Virus record (IMG/VR): IMGVR_UViG_3300042868_007959
Location: 186,001 to 250,000 of that record
Origin: a virus
Length of the DNA: 64,000 nucleotides
Direction: 5' to 3' (one strand)
This document shows positions 50,765-59,233 of this stretch, piece after piece. Positions within the stretch are counted from its first letter, which is position 1, and each line of letters opens with the position of its first letter. Position numbers and translations under genes: made by a program. The notes beneath the pieces were generated by a model. The model had not been told where the DNA came from, did not search any database, and saw only the letters and a list, made by a program, of their open reading frames with translations.

Positions 50765-51330
50765 GTAAATTTAAGATAAATACGAAGGGTTATTGGGAAA
50801 GTGATACATCATATGGGCATCATTTTGACGGTGGTATATATAATGGTATTGTTTCTTTAATTGAAAAATTTGGGGTGACAAATGTAGTTGATTTTGGATG
50901 TGGGATGGGGGATTATATAAAACGTATTATGGATTTGGGATATAAATGTGAGGCGTATGATGGTAACCCTAACACACCTTTATTAACAAATGGAATAGGT
51001 AAAGTTTTAGATTTTTCCGAAAAGTTTAATCTTAACAGAAAATTTGATTTAGTTATCAGTTTAGAGGTTGGTGAACACATTCCGAAAGAGTATGAAAATA
51101 TTTATATCAATAACATATGTAATCATAGTAATAATTATATACTCATTAGTTGGGCAATTATTGGTCAAAGTGGTGATGGGCACGTAAATTGCCAAAACAA
51201 TGATTATGTCATAAAAGAAATGGATAAAAACGGTTTTGAGTATGACGAATTAAACAGTACCAACTTAAGGAACTTAACCACAAATGCGTGGTGGTTTAAA
51301 AATACAATAATGTTTTTTAAAAAAAAATGA
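50761..51330 (+). CDS. SAM-dependent methyltransferase
   Basis: 189 residues. TNVVDFGCGMGDYIKRIMDL is SAM-binding motif I, CEAYDGNP motif II, and FDLVISLEVGEHIPKE motif IV-like. This is the class I fold. Position after the glycosyltransferases suggests methylation of a sugar or an end-capping step in glycan synthesis. It ends the 44-51.3 kb series; a 153-base gap follows. Confidence 0.8.
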   Translation: MSKFKINTKGYWESDTSYGHHFDGGIYNGIVSLIEKFGVTNVVDFGCGMGDYIKRIMDLGYKCEAYDGNPNTPLLTNGIGKVLDFSEKFNLNRKFDLVISLEVGEHIPKEYENIYINNICNHSNNYILISWAIIGQSGDGHVNCQNNDYVIKEMDKNGFEYDELNSTNLRNLTTNAWWFKNTIMFFKKK

Positions 51331-51483
51331 GAATAAGTTGATACCCCTTATACTATTCATTTGTGGTATGAAAGAGTGAGTAAAAACATAACTCAAAACA
51401 GAAATCAAATTTATAATAACTTAATATTTAAATTAAAATGAATTTATAGTTTATAAATTGAAAAAATATATTAATATTTAAAT
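51331..51483 (+). other. Intergenic region with repeated A/T motif before PhoH gene
   Basis: The 153-base gap contains TTAATATTTAAAT twice (near 51420 and just before the ATG at 51484), close to the late-type motif but with TTTAA in place of TTTAT. No RNA gene or terminator with a clear stem was found. Confidence 0.4.
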
Positions 51484-52239
51484 ATGAGTAGAAATAGAAG
51501 AAAAAATAAACAACTTTCAGAGGAAGAAATCTTAGAAATGGAAGCGTTTCTTAATAGAAACAATATTGAGGAGGAAAAAGTTTTTAAAACTATAACCATC
51601 AATGTAAAATGTAAGACAGAAAATCAAAAAAAATTAGTAGACTCTATAAAAAATAATGAAATTACTATATGTAGTGGTTTACCTGGATCAGGTAAGACTT
51701 TTTTATCTTGTGCAGAGGCATTAAAACTGGTTACTCTCGAAGAAAGGTATAAAAGAATTGTACTAATAAAATCAATAACCCCATTAAAGAATGAGGAGAT
51801 TGGGCATTTACCTGGAGATTTAAAAGAAAAAATGGCACCGATAATGGAATCTTTTACTGATAATATTAGAAAATTAATTGGTAAAAGTAGAATGGATAAA
51901 TTAATTGAGTTAGGTGTGATAGAAATTGTACCAATCGCATTTGCTAGAGGTAGAAGTATCGATAACTCAGTAATATTAATCGATGAGGCTCAAAATATTA
52001 CATTAGATAATATACGCACACTTATGACTAGAATTGGAGATAATTCTAAAATGGTTATTATGGGTGACGTTAAACAAAAAGATTTAAGAAATAAAAAAGA
52101 TAGTTCTTTAGGTGTAGTATTAGAAAAATTTAAAGATGTTAAAGATTTTGGTTGTGTTGAATTAAGAAATCCAGAGGATGTTATTAGAAATCCTATAATA
52201 AAATTAATCGAAGAGATTTTTGAAACGTTAGAACCTTAA
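51484..52239 (+). CDS. phoH: PhoH-like ATPase
   Basis: 251 residues. CSGLPGSGKTFLSCAEALKL is the Walker A region (about residue 63), VILIDEAQNITLDNIRTLMT the Walker B, and KMVIMGDVKQKDLRNKKDSS the sensor region typical of PhoH. The central VLIKSITPLKNEEIGHLPGD is likewise conserved. PhoH is widespread in T4-like phages and is thought to act in RNA metabolism or helicase-like functions. It starts a new coupled series with the SET gene. Confidence 0.92.
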   Translation: MSRNRRKNKQLSEEEILEMEAFLNRNNIEEEKVFKTITINVKCKTENQKKLVDSIKNNEITICSGLPGSGKTFLSCAEALKLVTLEERYKRIVLIKSITPLKNEEIGHLPGDLKEKMAPIMESFTDNIRKLIGKSRMDKLIELGVIEIVPIAFARGRSIDNSVILIDEAQNITLDNIRTLMTRIGDNSKMVIMGDVKQKDLRNKKDSSLGVVLEKFKDVKDFGCVELRNPEDVIRNPIIKLIEEIFETLEP

Positions 52240-52240
52240 T

Positions 52241-52621
52241 ATGATTTTTATAAGTAATAAAATTGAAGTTAGGGATTCGTTAACACACGGTAGAGGTGTT
52301 TTCGCTAAAGAAGATATTAATGAAGGTGAAATCATAGAAAATTGTCATTTTACTATTTTAGAACAACCTTTCATTTCTATCGATAAAAAATTGCAAGAAT
52401 ATGTGTTTGCTTGGCCAAAAACTTCTTTTGCATCAAAATCTGTTGTAGTTTGGGGTTTTGGGTCAATCTATAATCACTCTAAAAATAATAATGCTGATTG
52501 GGTGACTAGTGAAGAAAATAATTTATTTACATTTTTTGCGATAAAGAATATTAAATCGGGTGAAGAGATTTATACTAATTATGGTGAGGGATATGAAAAA
52601 GTAGTAAAAACTGTACAGTAA
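52241..52621 (+). CDS. SET-domain protein (lysine methyltransferase-like)
   Basis: 126 residues, the size of a minimal SET domain. VRDSLTHGRGVFAKEDINEG is the start (GRGVFA), FGSIYNHSKNNNADW holds the NHS motif that binds SAM, and FAIKNIKSGEEIYTNYGEGY has the GEE(I/L)xxxYG tail with the catalytic Tyr. SET enzymes methylate lysine side chains, usually on histones or ribosomal proteins in other organisms. Targets in a phage infection could be host ribosomal or virion proteins. It begins one base after the PhoH stop. Confidence 0.82.
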   Translation: MIFISNKIEVRDSLTHGRGVFAKEDINEGEIIENCHFTILEQPFISIDKKLQEYVFAWPKTSFASKSVVVWGFGSIYNHSKNNNADWVTSEENNLFTFFAIKNIKSGEEIYTNYGEGYEKVVKTVQ

Positions 52622-52788
52622 TGGGTAAGTATCTATTAAAAACAAAAAAAGACGAAGTGATAAATAATACCACACAAGAAAATTTAGAAGTGGCATTAGA
52701 ATTTTTTTCGTCATTAAAAAAAATAACCGTTAAAGAGTTATTAAAGATATATAAAGTAGAAAAATATGAAAGTAGGAATAACAATTAA
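52621..52788 (+). CDS. Small basic protein of 55 residues
   Basis: 55 residues from the ATG at 52621, whose first base is the last base of the SET stop codon. Its end overlaps the next gene by 23 bases. The sequence is Lys- and Glu-rich and helical (QENLEVALEFFSSLKKITVK). Coupled placement on both sides supports a real gene. Function unknown. Confidence 0.55.
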   Translation: MGKYLLKTKKDEVINNTTQENLEVALEFFSSLKKITVKELLKIYKVEKYESRNNN

Positions 52789-53377
52789 TGGGGTAGTAAG
52801 AGATTTTATGACTAAGTTTGAATCTGTCTACGATAAATACTATCCTTCTGAGTTAGATGAGGAACCAATCAAAAGAGAAATAACTACATCTAACCTGTTA
52901 GATCATTTTAATTTTACTGGTGGAACTGAGGAGTTAAATAAATTTCTTTATGTCGATTCATCGTTAGAGATATTTGGTCACGCTGGTGAAACTAAATTAA
53001 ATTCTGTAGAACATTTAAATCAGTTACATAACCTAATAGAGGATATGGGACATACACCTATTGTAGTTAGTAGGGAATTAAATAATAGTAAACCTGCAAC
53101 TTTATTTTTCTTATCTAAATTATCTGCAAAAATTAATAAAATTATTTTTATTAAAGACTATGATAAAGTTTGGGATTATGTGGATGTAATAATAACTGCA
53201 GATCCTGAAATTTTAGACAATAAACCAAATAGTAAAATAACTATAAAAGTTATTAATCACTATAATAAAGATAGTGAATCAGACTATACTATTTTGGATC
53301 TAAAAGAAATTTTAGACGATAAAAAATTATTAGAAAAAATATTAAATACTAAAACAATCGAATTTGAAGATGTTTAA
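52766..53377 (+). CDS. HAD-like protein lacking the catalytic Asp pair
   Basis: 203 residues. The start VGITINGVVRDFMTKFESVY matches the first strand and loop of HAD-type 5'-nucleotidases (IGIDIDGVL...), but both Asp are replaced (TIN). The middle LHNLIEDMGHTPIVVSRELN and IIFIKDYDKVWDYVDVIITA follow motifs II and IV in layout. It may be a catalytically dead relative used for binding. Neighbours on the same strand are a SET protein and glycosyltransferases. Confidence 0.55.
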   Translation: MKVGITINGVVRDFMTKFESVYDKYYPSELDEEPIKREITTSNLLDHFNFTGGTEELNKFLYVDSSLEIFGHAGETKLNSVEHLNQLHNLIEDMGHTPIVVSRELNNSKPATLFFLSKLSAKINKIIFIKDYDKVWDYVDVIITADPEILDNKPNSKITIKVINHYNKDSESDYTILDLKEILDDKKLLEKILNTKTIEFEDV

Positions 53378-53384
53378 TATTTAC
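53376..53384 (+). promoter_or_regulatory. AATATTTAC late-type motif variant
   Basis: Lies 37 bases upstream of the ATG at 53422, overlapping the preceding stop codon. Confidence 0.3.
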
Positions 53385-53421
53385 TTATCTAAATTTTATA
53401 ATAAAATAATAATAAAAACTT

Positions 53422-53760
53422 ATGGAAAACGATAATTTACTTTTAGAGATTGGCGGAAAAGAACTTTATTTCGATATTGACAAACTTTCAGATGTTGTTA
53501 AAATAGAAAATAAAGTAGTAGACAATGTTATAATAAAAAAAGAATCCATCGATAATGGTGATGATGATATTATGGATGAAAGTGCAATCCAGATAGACAT
53601 CACTAAATATGAATTATATAGAGAGATGATTGCAACTATATTAGGATATATGGACGAAATCGATGATAAAATGGGTTCAGTCGCACTTAATAAAACAAAT
53701 ATCCCATTTAAAATGGCGTATAATACTTTACTAATGAAGGGTATTATAAAAGAATTATAA
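53422..53760 (+). CDS. Small acidic protein of unknown function
   Basis: 112 residues. The first strand pair (LLLEIGGKELYFDIDKLSDV) and acidic centre (DNGDDDIMDESAIQIDITKY) are followed by a helix (YREMIATILGYMDEIDDKMG) and a C-terminal helix-turn. It resembles small virion or assembly proteins in general character only. It precedes the GT-B gene by 22 bases. Confidence 0.5.
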   Translation: MENDNLLLEIGGKELYFDIDKLSDVVKIENKVVDNVIIKKESIDNGDDDIMDESAIQIDITKYELYREMIATILGYMDEIDDKMGSVALNKTNIPFKMAYNTLLMKGIIKEL

Positions 53761-53782
53761 TAACAAAAAAAAATAAACTATT

Positions 53783-54907
53783 ATGAGTGAACAATTAGAA
53801 AAAATTAAAGAATCGATCGAAAAAATAAATAATAAGGATTTTGGTATTTATTTTTTCACTATCGACACAAAAGGTAACCCAACTGCGGGAGTTGCAACAA
53901 TTTACGAACACGTAAAAAAATTAAGAGATTTAGGTTACAACGCACAAATCTTACATGATAAGGATGACTATAAACTTAGGGAAGATGAAAATGGTATTGG
54001 TATTGCGGACTGGTTAGGTGAAGAATACGCTAACTTACCACACATATCTATAGAATCCCAAAAATTACAAGTTGGGACTTCTGATTTTGTTGTTATACCT
54101 GAAGCGTTTGCTAGTATTATGAAACAAACAGTCAACTTCCCATGTAAGAGAATCGTATTTTTACAATCATATGAATATATTTTTGAAATGTTAGAGATCG
54201 GTGAGGGTTGGGAACAGTTTGGTATTAAAGATGTAATTACAACTAACGAAAATTTAAGTAAGTATGTAAATTCATTATTTAGAGGAATGACAACTGATAT
54301 TATTCCATTAGGTATCCCTTCTTATTTTGAGAATGATGGTAAACCTAAAGTACCTACCGTTGCAATGGTTGCGAGAGATAAAAGAGAATTACTGAAAATA
54401 GTAAAAATATTTTATCAAAAATATCCACACTATAGATTTCTTACCTTTAGAGATATGTCAGGGTTACCTAGAAAGACTTTTGCTAATGAATTATCCAAAT
54501 CCTTTTTAAGTGTGTGGATTGATGAGTTATCAAGTTTTGGCACATTCCCATTAGAATCGATAAAAACTAACACACCTGTTATCGGTAAAATACCTAGAAT
54601 GGTTCCTGAGTGGATGGGGACAATCGATGAAGCAGGTAATCTTAATTTAAATGATAATGGTATATGGACGGCAAATCTTAATTCTATACCAGATATCATT
54701 GCTACTATGGTAGGACTTTATTTGGAGGACGCTTTACCACAAAATATTATGAATGGTATGGTTGAATGGTCAGATAAATATTCTACAGAGGACTCAGATA
54801 AAATTTTGGGTGAAGTTTATGACAAAATTTTTAAGAGAAGAATTGTTGAATTGGAATTTAGTTATCAACAAATTTCTAATACAGAAGAAAACGTAGAGGT
54901 TAAGTAA
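53783..54907 (+). CDS. GT-B fold glycosyltransferase-like protein
   Basis: 374 residues. The N-terminal domain has GIYFFTIDTKGNPTAGVATI, VKKLRDLGYNAQILHDKDDY and DFVVIPEAFAS; the C-terminal domain has TVAMVARDKRELLKIVKIFY and LSVWIDELSSFGTFPLESIK, where the ExxG...E-like donor loop of GT-B enzymes would be. It resembles glycosyltransferases that modify virion or surface glycans. It forms a series with the next GT2-like gene. Confidence 0.68.
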   Translation: MSEQLEKIKESIEKINNKDFGIYFFTIDTKGNPTAGVATIYEHVKKLRDLGYNAQILHDKDDYKLREDENGIGIADWLGEEYANLPHISIESQKLQVGTSDFVVIPEAFASIMKQTVNFPCKRIVFLQSYEYIFEMLEIGEGWEQFGIKDVITTNENLSKYVNSLFRGMTTDIIPLGIPSYFENDGKPKVPTVAMVARDKRELLKIVKIFYQKYPHYRFLTFRDMSGLPRKTFANELSKSFLSVWIDELSSFGTFPLESIKTNTPVIGKIPRMVPEWMGTIDEAGNLNLNDNGIWTANLNSIPDIIATMVGLYLEDALPQNIMNGMVEWSDKYSTEDSDKILGEVYDKIFKRRIVELEFSYQQISNTEENVEVK

Positions 54908-54937
54908 AATAATAACATAAAATTAAAGTAAAAAAAT

Positions 54938-55714
54938 ATGAATAGTATTTCATTAATAGTACCAGTACATAAATTAGAAAAAACATATTTAGATTCTTGT
55001 ATAACAAGTATTAAAAATCAAAAAGAAAAACCTGATGAAGTTTTATTTGTCACATCAAATGATACAGAATTAAAAGAATATCTTAATAGTTATGATTTCG
55101 ATCAAATTAAAGATATTGTTAGAATTGTAGAAAATGAAAGTGGAGATTACGGATTCCAATCACAAATGAATTACGGTGTAAAAGAAAGTAAATCAGAATA
55201 TTTTACTTTTGTAGAATATGATGATGAAATATCCCCAATATGGATTAAAAATGGTAAAGAGTATTCTGAACATTATCCTGAGGTAGGAGTATTTTTACCT
55301 ATAATATATGAAACAGATGAAAATGGTAGATTTATCTCATTCACTAATGAGAGTGTTTGGGCAAAAGATTTTTCTGAAGTAAGTGGATACTTAGATAACA
55401 ACGCACTACAAAGAGTTCAAAACTTTAATTTTGACGGTATGGTTGTTAAAAAAAGTATTTATGAAGATAATGGTGGGTTAAAATCAAATATGAAATTAAC
55501 ATTCACATATGAATTTTTATTAAGAATGACATATTTTTCTGTTCCAGTTATGGTAATCCCTAAATTAGGTTATAAACACACAAACAATAGAGAAGGTTCA
55601 CTTTTTGTGGAATATAAATCAACTATAGATGTATTAGAAAGTAAATTTTGGGTTAACAAAGCTAAAAAAGAATATTTTTACACACAAGATAGGGGAATAA
55701 CATACGAAGTATAA
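54938..55714 (+). CDS. Family 2-type glycosyltransferase
   Basis: 258 residues. SLIVPVHKLEKTYLDSCITS, then KNQKEKPDEVLFVTSN and YFTFVEYDDEISPIWIKNGK (YDDE metal motif) define a GT-A domain. NALQRVQNFNFDGMVVKKSI and the later TYEFLLRMTY stretch complete it. It is the last glycosyltransferase of the cluster, followed directly by the late sigma factor gene. Confidence 0.8.
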   Translation: MNSISLIVPVHKLEKTYLDSCITSIKNQKEKPDEVLFVTSNDTELKEYLNSYDFDQIKDIVRIVENESGDYGFQSQMNYGVKESKSEYFTFVEYDDEISPIWIKNGKEYSEHYPEVGVFLPIIYETDENGRFISFTNESVWAKDFSEVSGYLDNNALQRVQNFNFDGMVVKKSIYEDNGGLKSNMKLTFTYEFLLRMTYFSVPVMVIPKLGYKHTNNREGSLFVEYKSTIDVLESKFWVNKAKKEYFYTQDRGITYEV

Positions 55715-55721
55715 ATTTTTT

Positions 55722-56456
55722 ATGTTAGAAGAACCTAAGAAAAGAGGTAGAAAGAGAACAAACAATTTATATTTTGGTCCTGAACAGGAAGAAGCAGTAG
55801 TTAAATTTTTAACATGTGAGTCATATAACGAAAGAAATAAAATTTATAATGAATATCTAAAAGCCCCAATAGATAAGATGGTAGAATCCATCATAAGACG
55901 ATATAAATTATATAGGAAAGAGTATGAGTATGAAGATGTTCATTCAGACACTCTTTCTTTTTTAATAACTAAAATGCACAATTTTAAACCAGATAAGAAT
56001 AAAAAAGCTTATTCCTATTTTGGTACGATATGTAAACATTATCTTTTAGGTCAACTTATAAAAGACGATAAGAAGTTAAAATCTGATGTATCCTATGAAG
56101 ATGTATATCGGACTGTAGAAACTATGGAAGAATTTACTTATACCATAGATGATGACAAAATACAATTAGATACTTTTATAGATGAAATTTCTGCAAGTAT
56201 TAAAGGTGAAATGAAATATAATAAATTATCTGAAATAGAACTTAAAGTTGGTTTAGCATTGACTACTATTTTAGATAACTGGGAAACTATATTTGAACAA
56301 ATTGAAAGTGGTAACAAATATAACAAAAATTTAATTTTATCTTATATAAGAGAAATATCTGATCTATCTACTAAAGATATAAGAGTAGGTATGAGAAGAT
56401 TTAAGAAGATTTATGGTTTATTGAAAAACGATAAATTAGAAGACGATTCTTTGTAA
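55722..56456 (+). CDS. Late transcription sigma factor (T4 gp55-like)
   Basis: 244 residues. After a basic start (EEPKKRGRKRTNNLYFGPEQ), EEAVVKFLTCESYNERNKIY, NEYLKAPIDKMVESIIRRYK and EYEYEDVHSDTLSFLITKMH, then NFKPDKNKKAYSYFGTICKH, correspond to sigma-70 region 2 in its reduced phage form. The C-terminal half (TTILDNWETIFEQIESGN; LSTKDIRVGMRRFKKIYGLL) has a helix-turn-helix-like end. gp55 directs host RNA polymerase to late promoters in T4. The AATATTTAT motif found before most structural genes here may be its target. Confidence 0.82.
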   Translation: MLEEPKKRGRKRTNNLYFGPEQEEAVVKFLTCESYNERNKIYNEYLKAPIDKMVESIIRRYKLYRKEYEYEDVHSDTLSFLITKMHNFKPDKNKKAYSYFGTICKHYLLGQLIKDDKKLKSDVSYEDVYRTVETMEEFTYTIDDDKIQLDTFIDEISASIKGEMKYNKLSEIELKVGLALTTILDNWETIFEQIESGNKYNKNLILSYIREISDLSTKDIRVGMRRFKKIYGLLKNDKLEDDSL

Positions 56457-56469
56457 AAATTTATTATTA

Positions 56470-56478
56470 GATATTTAT
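56470..56478 (+). promoter_or_regulatory. GATATTTAT late-type motif before baseplate-region genes
   Basis: TTAGATATTTATAG lies 15 bases upstream of the ATG at 56494. Confidence 0.45.
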
Positions 56479-56493
56479 AGTTAAACAATAGAC

Positions 56494-56877
56494 ATGAGTA
56501 GACCTAAAAAAACTAAAATCAATTTAGATAAAAATAGTTTACAGGAATTAATGCAAGAAATTTATAATGATTGTAGTAATATAATGAATAGTGCTAGAAG
56601 AGAAATAAATGAAAGAAAAGTTAGAGTTAATATAGAAGACGTTAATGACGAATACCAAATTGGTAAAGTTAATAATGAAACTCTTAAAATTTTAGAAACC
56701 ACTATTGATAAAAAAATAGCTTTAGCAAAATTACAATCTCAGATACTTGGTAATAAAAGTAATGAAGATGATGGCAATAATGTAGGTAATGGTATTACAG
56801 AAGAAGATAAAAATATTCTAAGAGAATTATTTAAAGAAAAGGCTGGTAATAAAAATACTAAATACGATATAGATTAA
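56494..56877 (+). CDS. Small helical protein of unknown function
   Basis: 127 residues. A basic start (SRPKKTKINLDKNSLQELMQ), a helix (EIYNDCSNIMNSARREINER), then TLKILETTIDKKIALAKLQS and a Gly/Asn/Asp-rich linker leading to a C-terminal helix (EEDKNILRELFKEKAGNK). The layout recalls small terminase or assembly proteins, but there is no family match by eye. It precedes the 568-residue gene by one base. Confidence 0.45.
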   Translation: MSRPKKTKINLDKNSLQELMQEIYNDCSNIMNSARREINERKVRVNIEDVNDEYQIGKVNNETLKILETTIDKKIALAKLQSQILGNKSNEDDGNNVGNGITEEDKNILRELFKEKAGNKNTKYDID

Positions 56878-56878
56878 A

Positions 56879-58585
56879 ATGAACGAAAAATTTAAGAATG
56901 TTGTTTGTGAACCTAAAGATGCTATTGGAGATGTTAAGAGAAATATTCTAGAGTTAATATCACTGAATCAGACTATATGTAATAATTTACCTAATTTATC
57001 TATACCTACTGCAATTCCAGATGTACCCGATTTAAATTTTAGTCAGAGAGTTGTTGACTTATTAAATGATATTTTAGCAACTGTTTCAGGTATTAATATT
57101 GATGAGATGAGGATGCAGTTGATAAATTGGCTAGTTGAACAATTACAACCACTTTCTGAGGATTTATCCATTACAATGATAGATACTATAAAATGTTGTT
57201 ACGCTTGTAAGATTAATCCTCAGATACCAAATTGGTTATTTGTGACTGACCCATCAACTATAACATTTGATGCAACTGGAACCCCTATACCAAATAGTGG
57301 ATCACCTGGGTTAGGTATAAATATTGAGTTAAATAAATTAGATTTAACTTGTTTATTTTCGGTTGACCCTAATTCTACAGTAGGTAAACTATTTTATGAT
57401 GGTACTGCAATAGATGATATAAATGTGTTCCTATGGGAAGTGATACAAGAAAATGGTAACCCTTTAATATGGAAAGATCCTACATCTGGTAAAGAGATTA
57501 TGGAAGTTAGATATATTGAGGATAGTCCTACCTCATTTGTTGAAAATAATGGATCTAGTGAATTTCAAAATATAGAATCTAGACCTAGAGTTTTTAATAT
57601 TAGAATTGTTAATCAGACATACCAAAGTAAAACACTTATAACTTTTTTAGTGGATTATTTTAATAGTCAAAATCCATTATTCAATCCTGATAAAGTTATA
57701 CCAAATGTAATAGATTTAATTTATGGTAGTTTAACTAATAAAGTTAATTTACCTGATGAATGTTTAAACAAAGTAGTTGAAACCGAAAAGGCAATAGAAG
57801 ATTATATAGATAAAGGTATCGATAATCCAGATGTTGAATTTGATGAAAGTTTCTATACTTTTACAACTGCACAAATTGTTAATATAAAACAAACTGTAAA
57901 TGAAAAAAAATTAGGTGTTAAACAATTTAAAAAATGTTGTGCAAAACAAATTAGTAGTATTTCGTTTGAAACTTTAAAAGAGATAGATGATAACATTAAA
58001 GCAACTTCCACTCTTCAAGAAAAAATTCAAGTATATACAAAATCTCTTAATAATTTAATTTCTGAATCTTCAGAAGGTGTAAAAAATTTAGATAAAAATA
58101 GTGCGAATGGCGAATTTTTAGCCAATTTTATAAGTGCATTACAAGTTGCATTAACTAAAATTGTATTGTCACCAAAAAATCTATTAATGTTAAATACGTT
58201 CTATTATTTGGTTAATTCTGAACCCGTTAAAAAAGTAAAAATAAAAGAATTACTTAAGGAATTTGAATGTATTATTGCGGTGATAATTGGGAATTTATTA
58301 AAAAAGATAATTTATGAATTTCTTTTACCTATGATATTAAAAGCTCTGAAACAAATTGTATTATGTGCGATTAGAAAAAAAATAAAAGAAATAAATGAAA
58401 ATTTCTTAAAAACAAAAAGAAGTTTATTACCTCCTTTTGTTAATGATACTTTAAATGCGATAGAAGGTTTATTAGGTAAAGCTGAAAATGTTGTAGATAA
58501 AGCTAGAGGTTTTACGGATAAAGTTAATTTAGATTCATTGAGTAATGTGAGTCTATTCAATAAGAAAAATAGATTTTGTGATTAA
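56879..58585 (+). CDS. Probable baseplate-associated structural protein with hydrophobic C-terminus
   Basis: 568 residues. The N-terminal part (LELISLNQTICNNLPNLSIP, VVDLLNDILATVSGINIDEM) is helical; CCYACKINPQIPNWLF supplies a short Cys cluster. The middle is mixed, with TFDATGTPIPNSGSPGLGIN and WEVIQENGNPLIWKDPTSGK. The region ECIIAVIIGNLLKKIIYEFL, LPMILKALKQIVLCAIRKK (about 465-500) is strongly hydrophobic with basic ends. A membrane-contacting or oligomerising baseplate component is possible. No family recognised. Confidence 0.45.
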   Translation: MNEKFKNVVCEPKDAIGDVKRNILELISLNQTICNNLPNLSIPTAIPDVPDLNFSQRVVDLLNDILATVSGINIDEMRMQLINWLVEQLQPLSEDLSITMIDTIKCCYACKINPQIPNWLFVTDPSTITFDATGTPIPNSGSPGLGINIELNKLDLTCLFSVDPNSTVGKLFYDGTAIDDINVFLWEVIQENGNPLIWKDPTSGKEIMEVRYIEDSPTSFVENNGSSEFQNIESRPRVFNIRIVNQTYQSKTLITFLVDYFNSQNPLFNPDKVIPNVIDLIYGSLTNKVNLPDECLNKVVETEKAIEDYIDKGIDNPDVEFDESFYTFTTAQIVNIKQTVNEKKLGVKQFKKCCAKQISSISFETLKEIDDNIKATSTLQEKIQVYTKSLNNLISESSEGVKNLDKNSANGEFLANFISALQVALTKIVLSPKNLLMLNTFYYLVNSEPVKKVKIKELLKEFECIIAVIIGNLLKKIIYEFLLPMILKALKQIVLCAIRKKIKEINENFLKTKRSLLPPFVNDTLNAIEGLLGKAENVVDKARGFTDKVNLDSLSNVSLFNKKNRFCD

Positions 58586-58587
58586 TT

Positions 58588-59037
58588 ATGGCAGCAAGTG
58601 ACGGATGTAATAGTAATAAAGGTGATATTTACAAAAATATTGGCATTGCGGGTGCATTAGTAACTATCGCATTACTCCTTAAAAAGGCATTTAAAACACC
58701 TAAGAAATTACCACCTATATCTAAAGAAGAAATTCTAATAGGTGTTAAATTTAGAGAGGGAATGAGTTCTATTGAAATCGCCTCTAGAATTATAGAAAGA
58801 AAAAAGGAGATCGGTATTGGTATCGGTCCATTACCTAGCGGTGCGGAGAATCTCGAATTAAAGATGGAAGTAATACGAGTAGAAGAAATTGTTAATGCGA
58901 TACAAACAAAAATGAAAATAGAGGGTGCATTTCCCGCAGGTGTCGCAATAACTGCAACAGGTGGAAATGCTGGAGGACCAATTGTTGTACAAGGTGCAAC
59001 AACACAATCAGTTAAAGTAGAAGGTATTGCAAGATAA
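58588..59037 (+). CDS. Small protein with one membrane-like segment
   Basis: 149 residues. IGIAGALVTIALLLKKAF (about 17-34) is hydrophobic and followed by basic residues. A helix with KFREGMSSIEIASRIIERKK follows, and then a Gly/Ala/Thr-rich C-terminal part (AFPAGVAITATGGNAGGPIV). It is one of four closely spaced genes upstream of the spike gene, so a baseplate or tail-tip role is likely. Function unknown. Confidence 0.5.
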   Translation: MAASDGCNSNKGDIYKNIGIAGALVTIALLLKKAFKTPKKLPPISKEEILIGVKFREGMSSIEIASRIIERKKEIGIGIGPLPSGAENLELKMEVIRVEEIVNAIQTKMKIEGAFPAGVAITATGGNAGGPIVVQGATTQSVKVEGIAR

Positions 59038-59041
59038 AATT

Positions 59042-59233
59042 ATGGAAAATAGTGTAATCAATTGGGAAAATATAGGTAATTCTTCTATTAAAATGAAATT
59101 AGAAGAATTATTACATGAACAAACGGCATTAAAGGATAGGATAATAAAACTTTCTGAAAAGTTAGAATCTGTAGAAAAGGAATATTACTATGGGAATAAA
59201 GTTTTAGTAAAAAGATATAAAGGAGAAGAGTAA
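59042..59233 (+). CDS. Small coiled-coil protein upstream of the spike gene
   Basis: 63 residues from the ATG at 59042; an upstream TTG at 59027 lies inside the previous gene and is less likely. NSSIKMKLEELLHEQTALKD, RIIKLSEKLESVEKEYY is a single long helix with heptad hydrophobics. The stop shares its last base with the first of the spike gene, suggesting coupled translation and a chaperone or stalk role. Confidence 0.6.
   Translation: MENSVINWENIGNSSIKMKLEELLHEQTALKDRIIKLSEKLESVEKEYYYGNKVLVKRYKGEE

Noticed and set aside
51331-51483. Possible tRNA or small RNA in the longest gap of the glycosyltransferase region
   Set aside because: No cloverleaf, no T-loop sequence and no strong stem with T-run could be found; the gap is simple A/T sequence.
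54430-54699. 89-codon minus-strand frame inside the GT-B gene
   Set aside because: It is an antisense shadow without a promoter or conserved motif.
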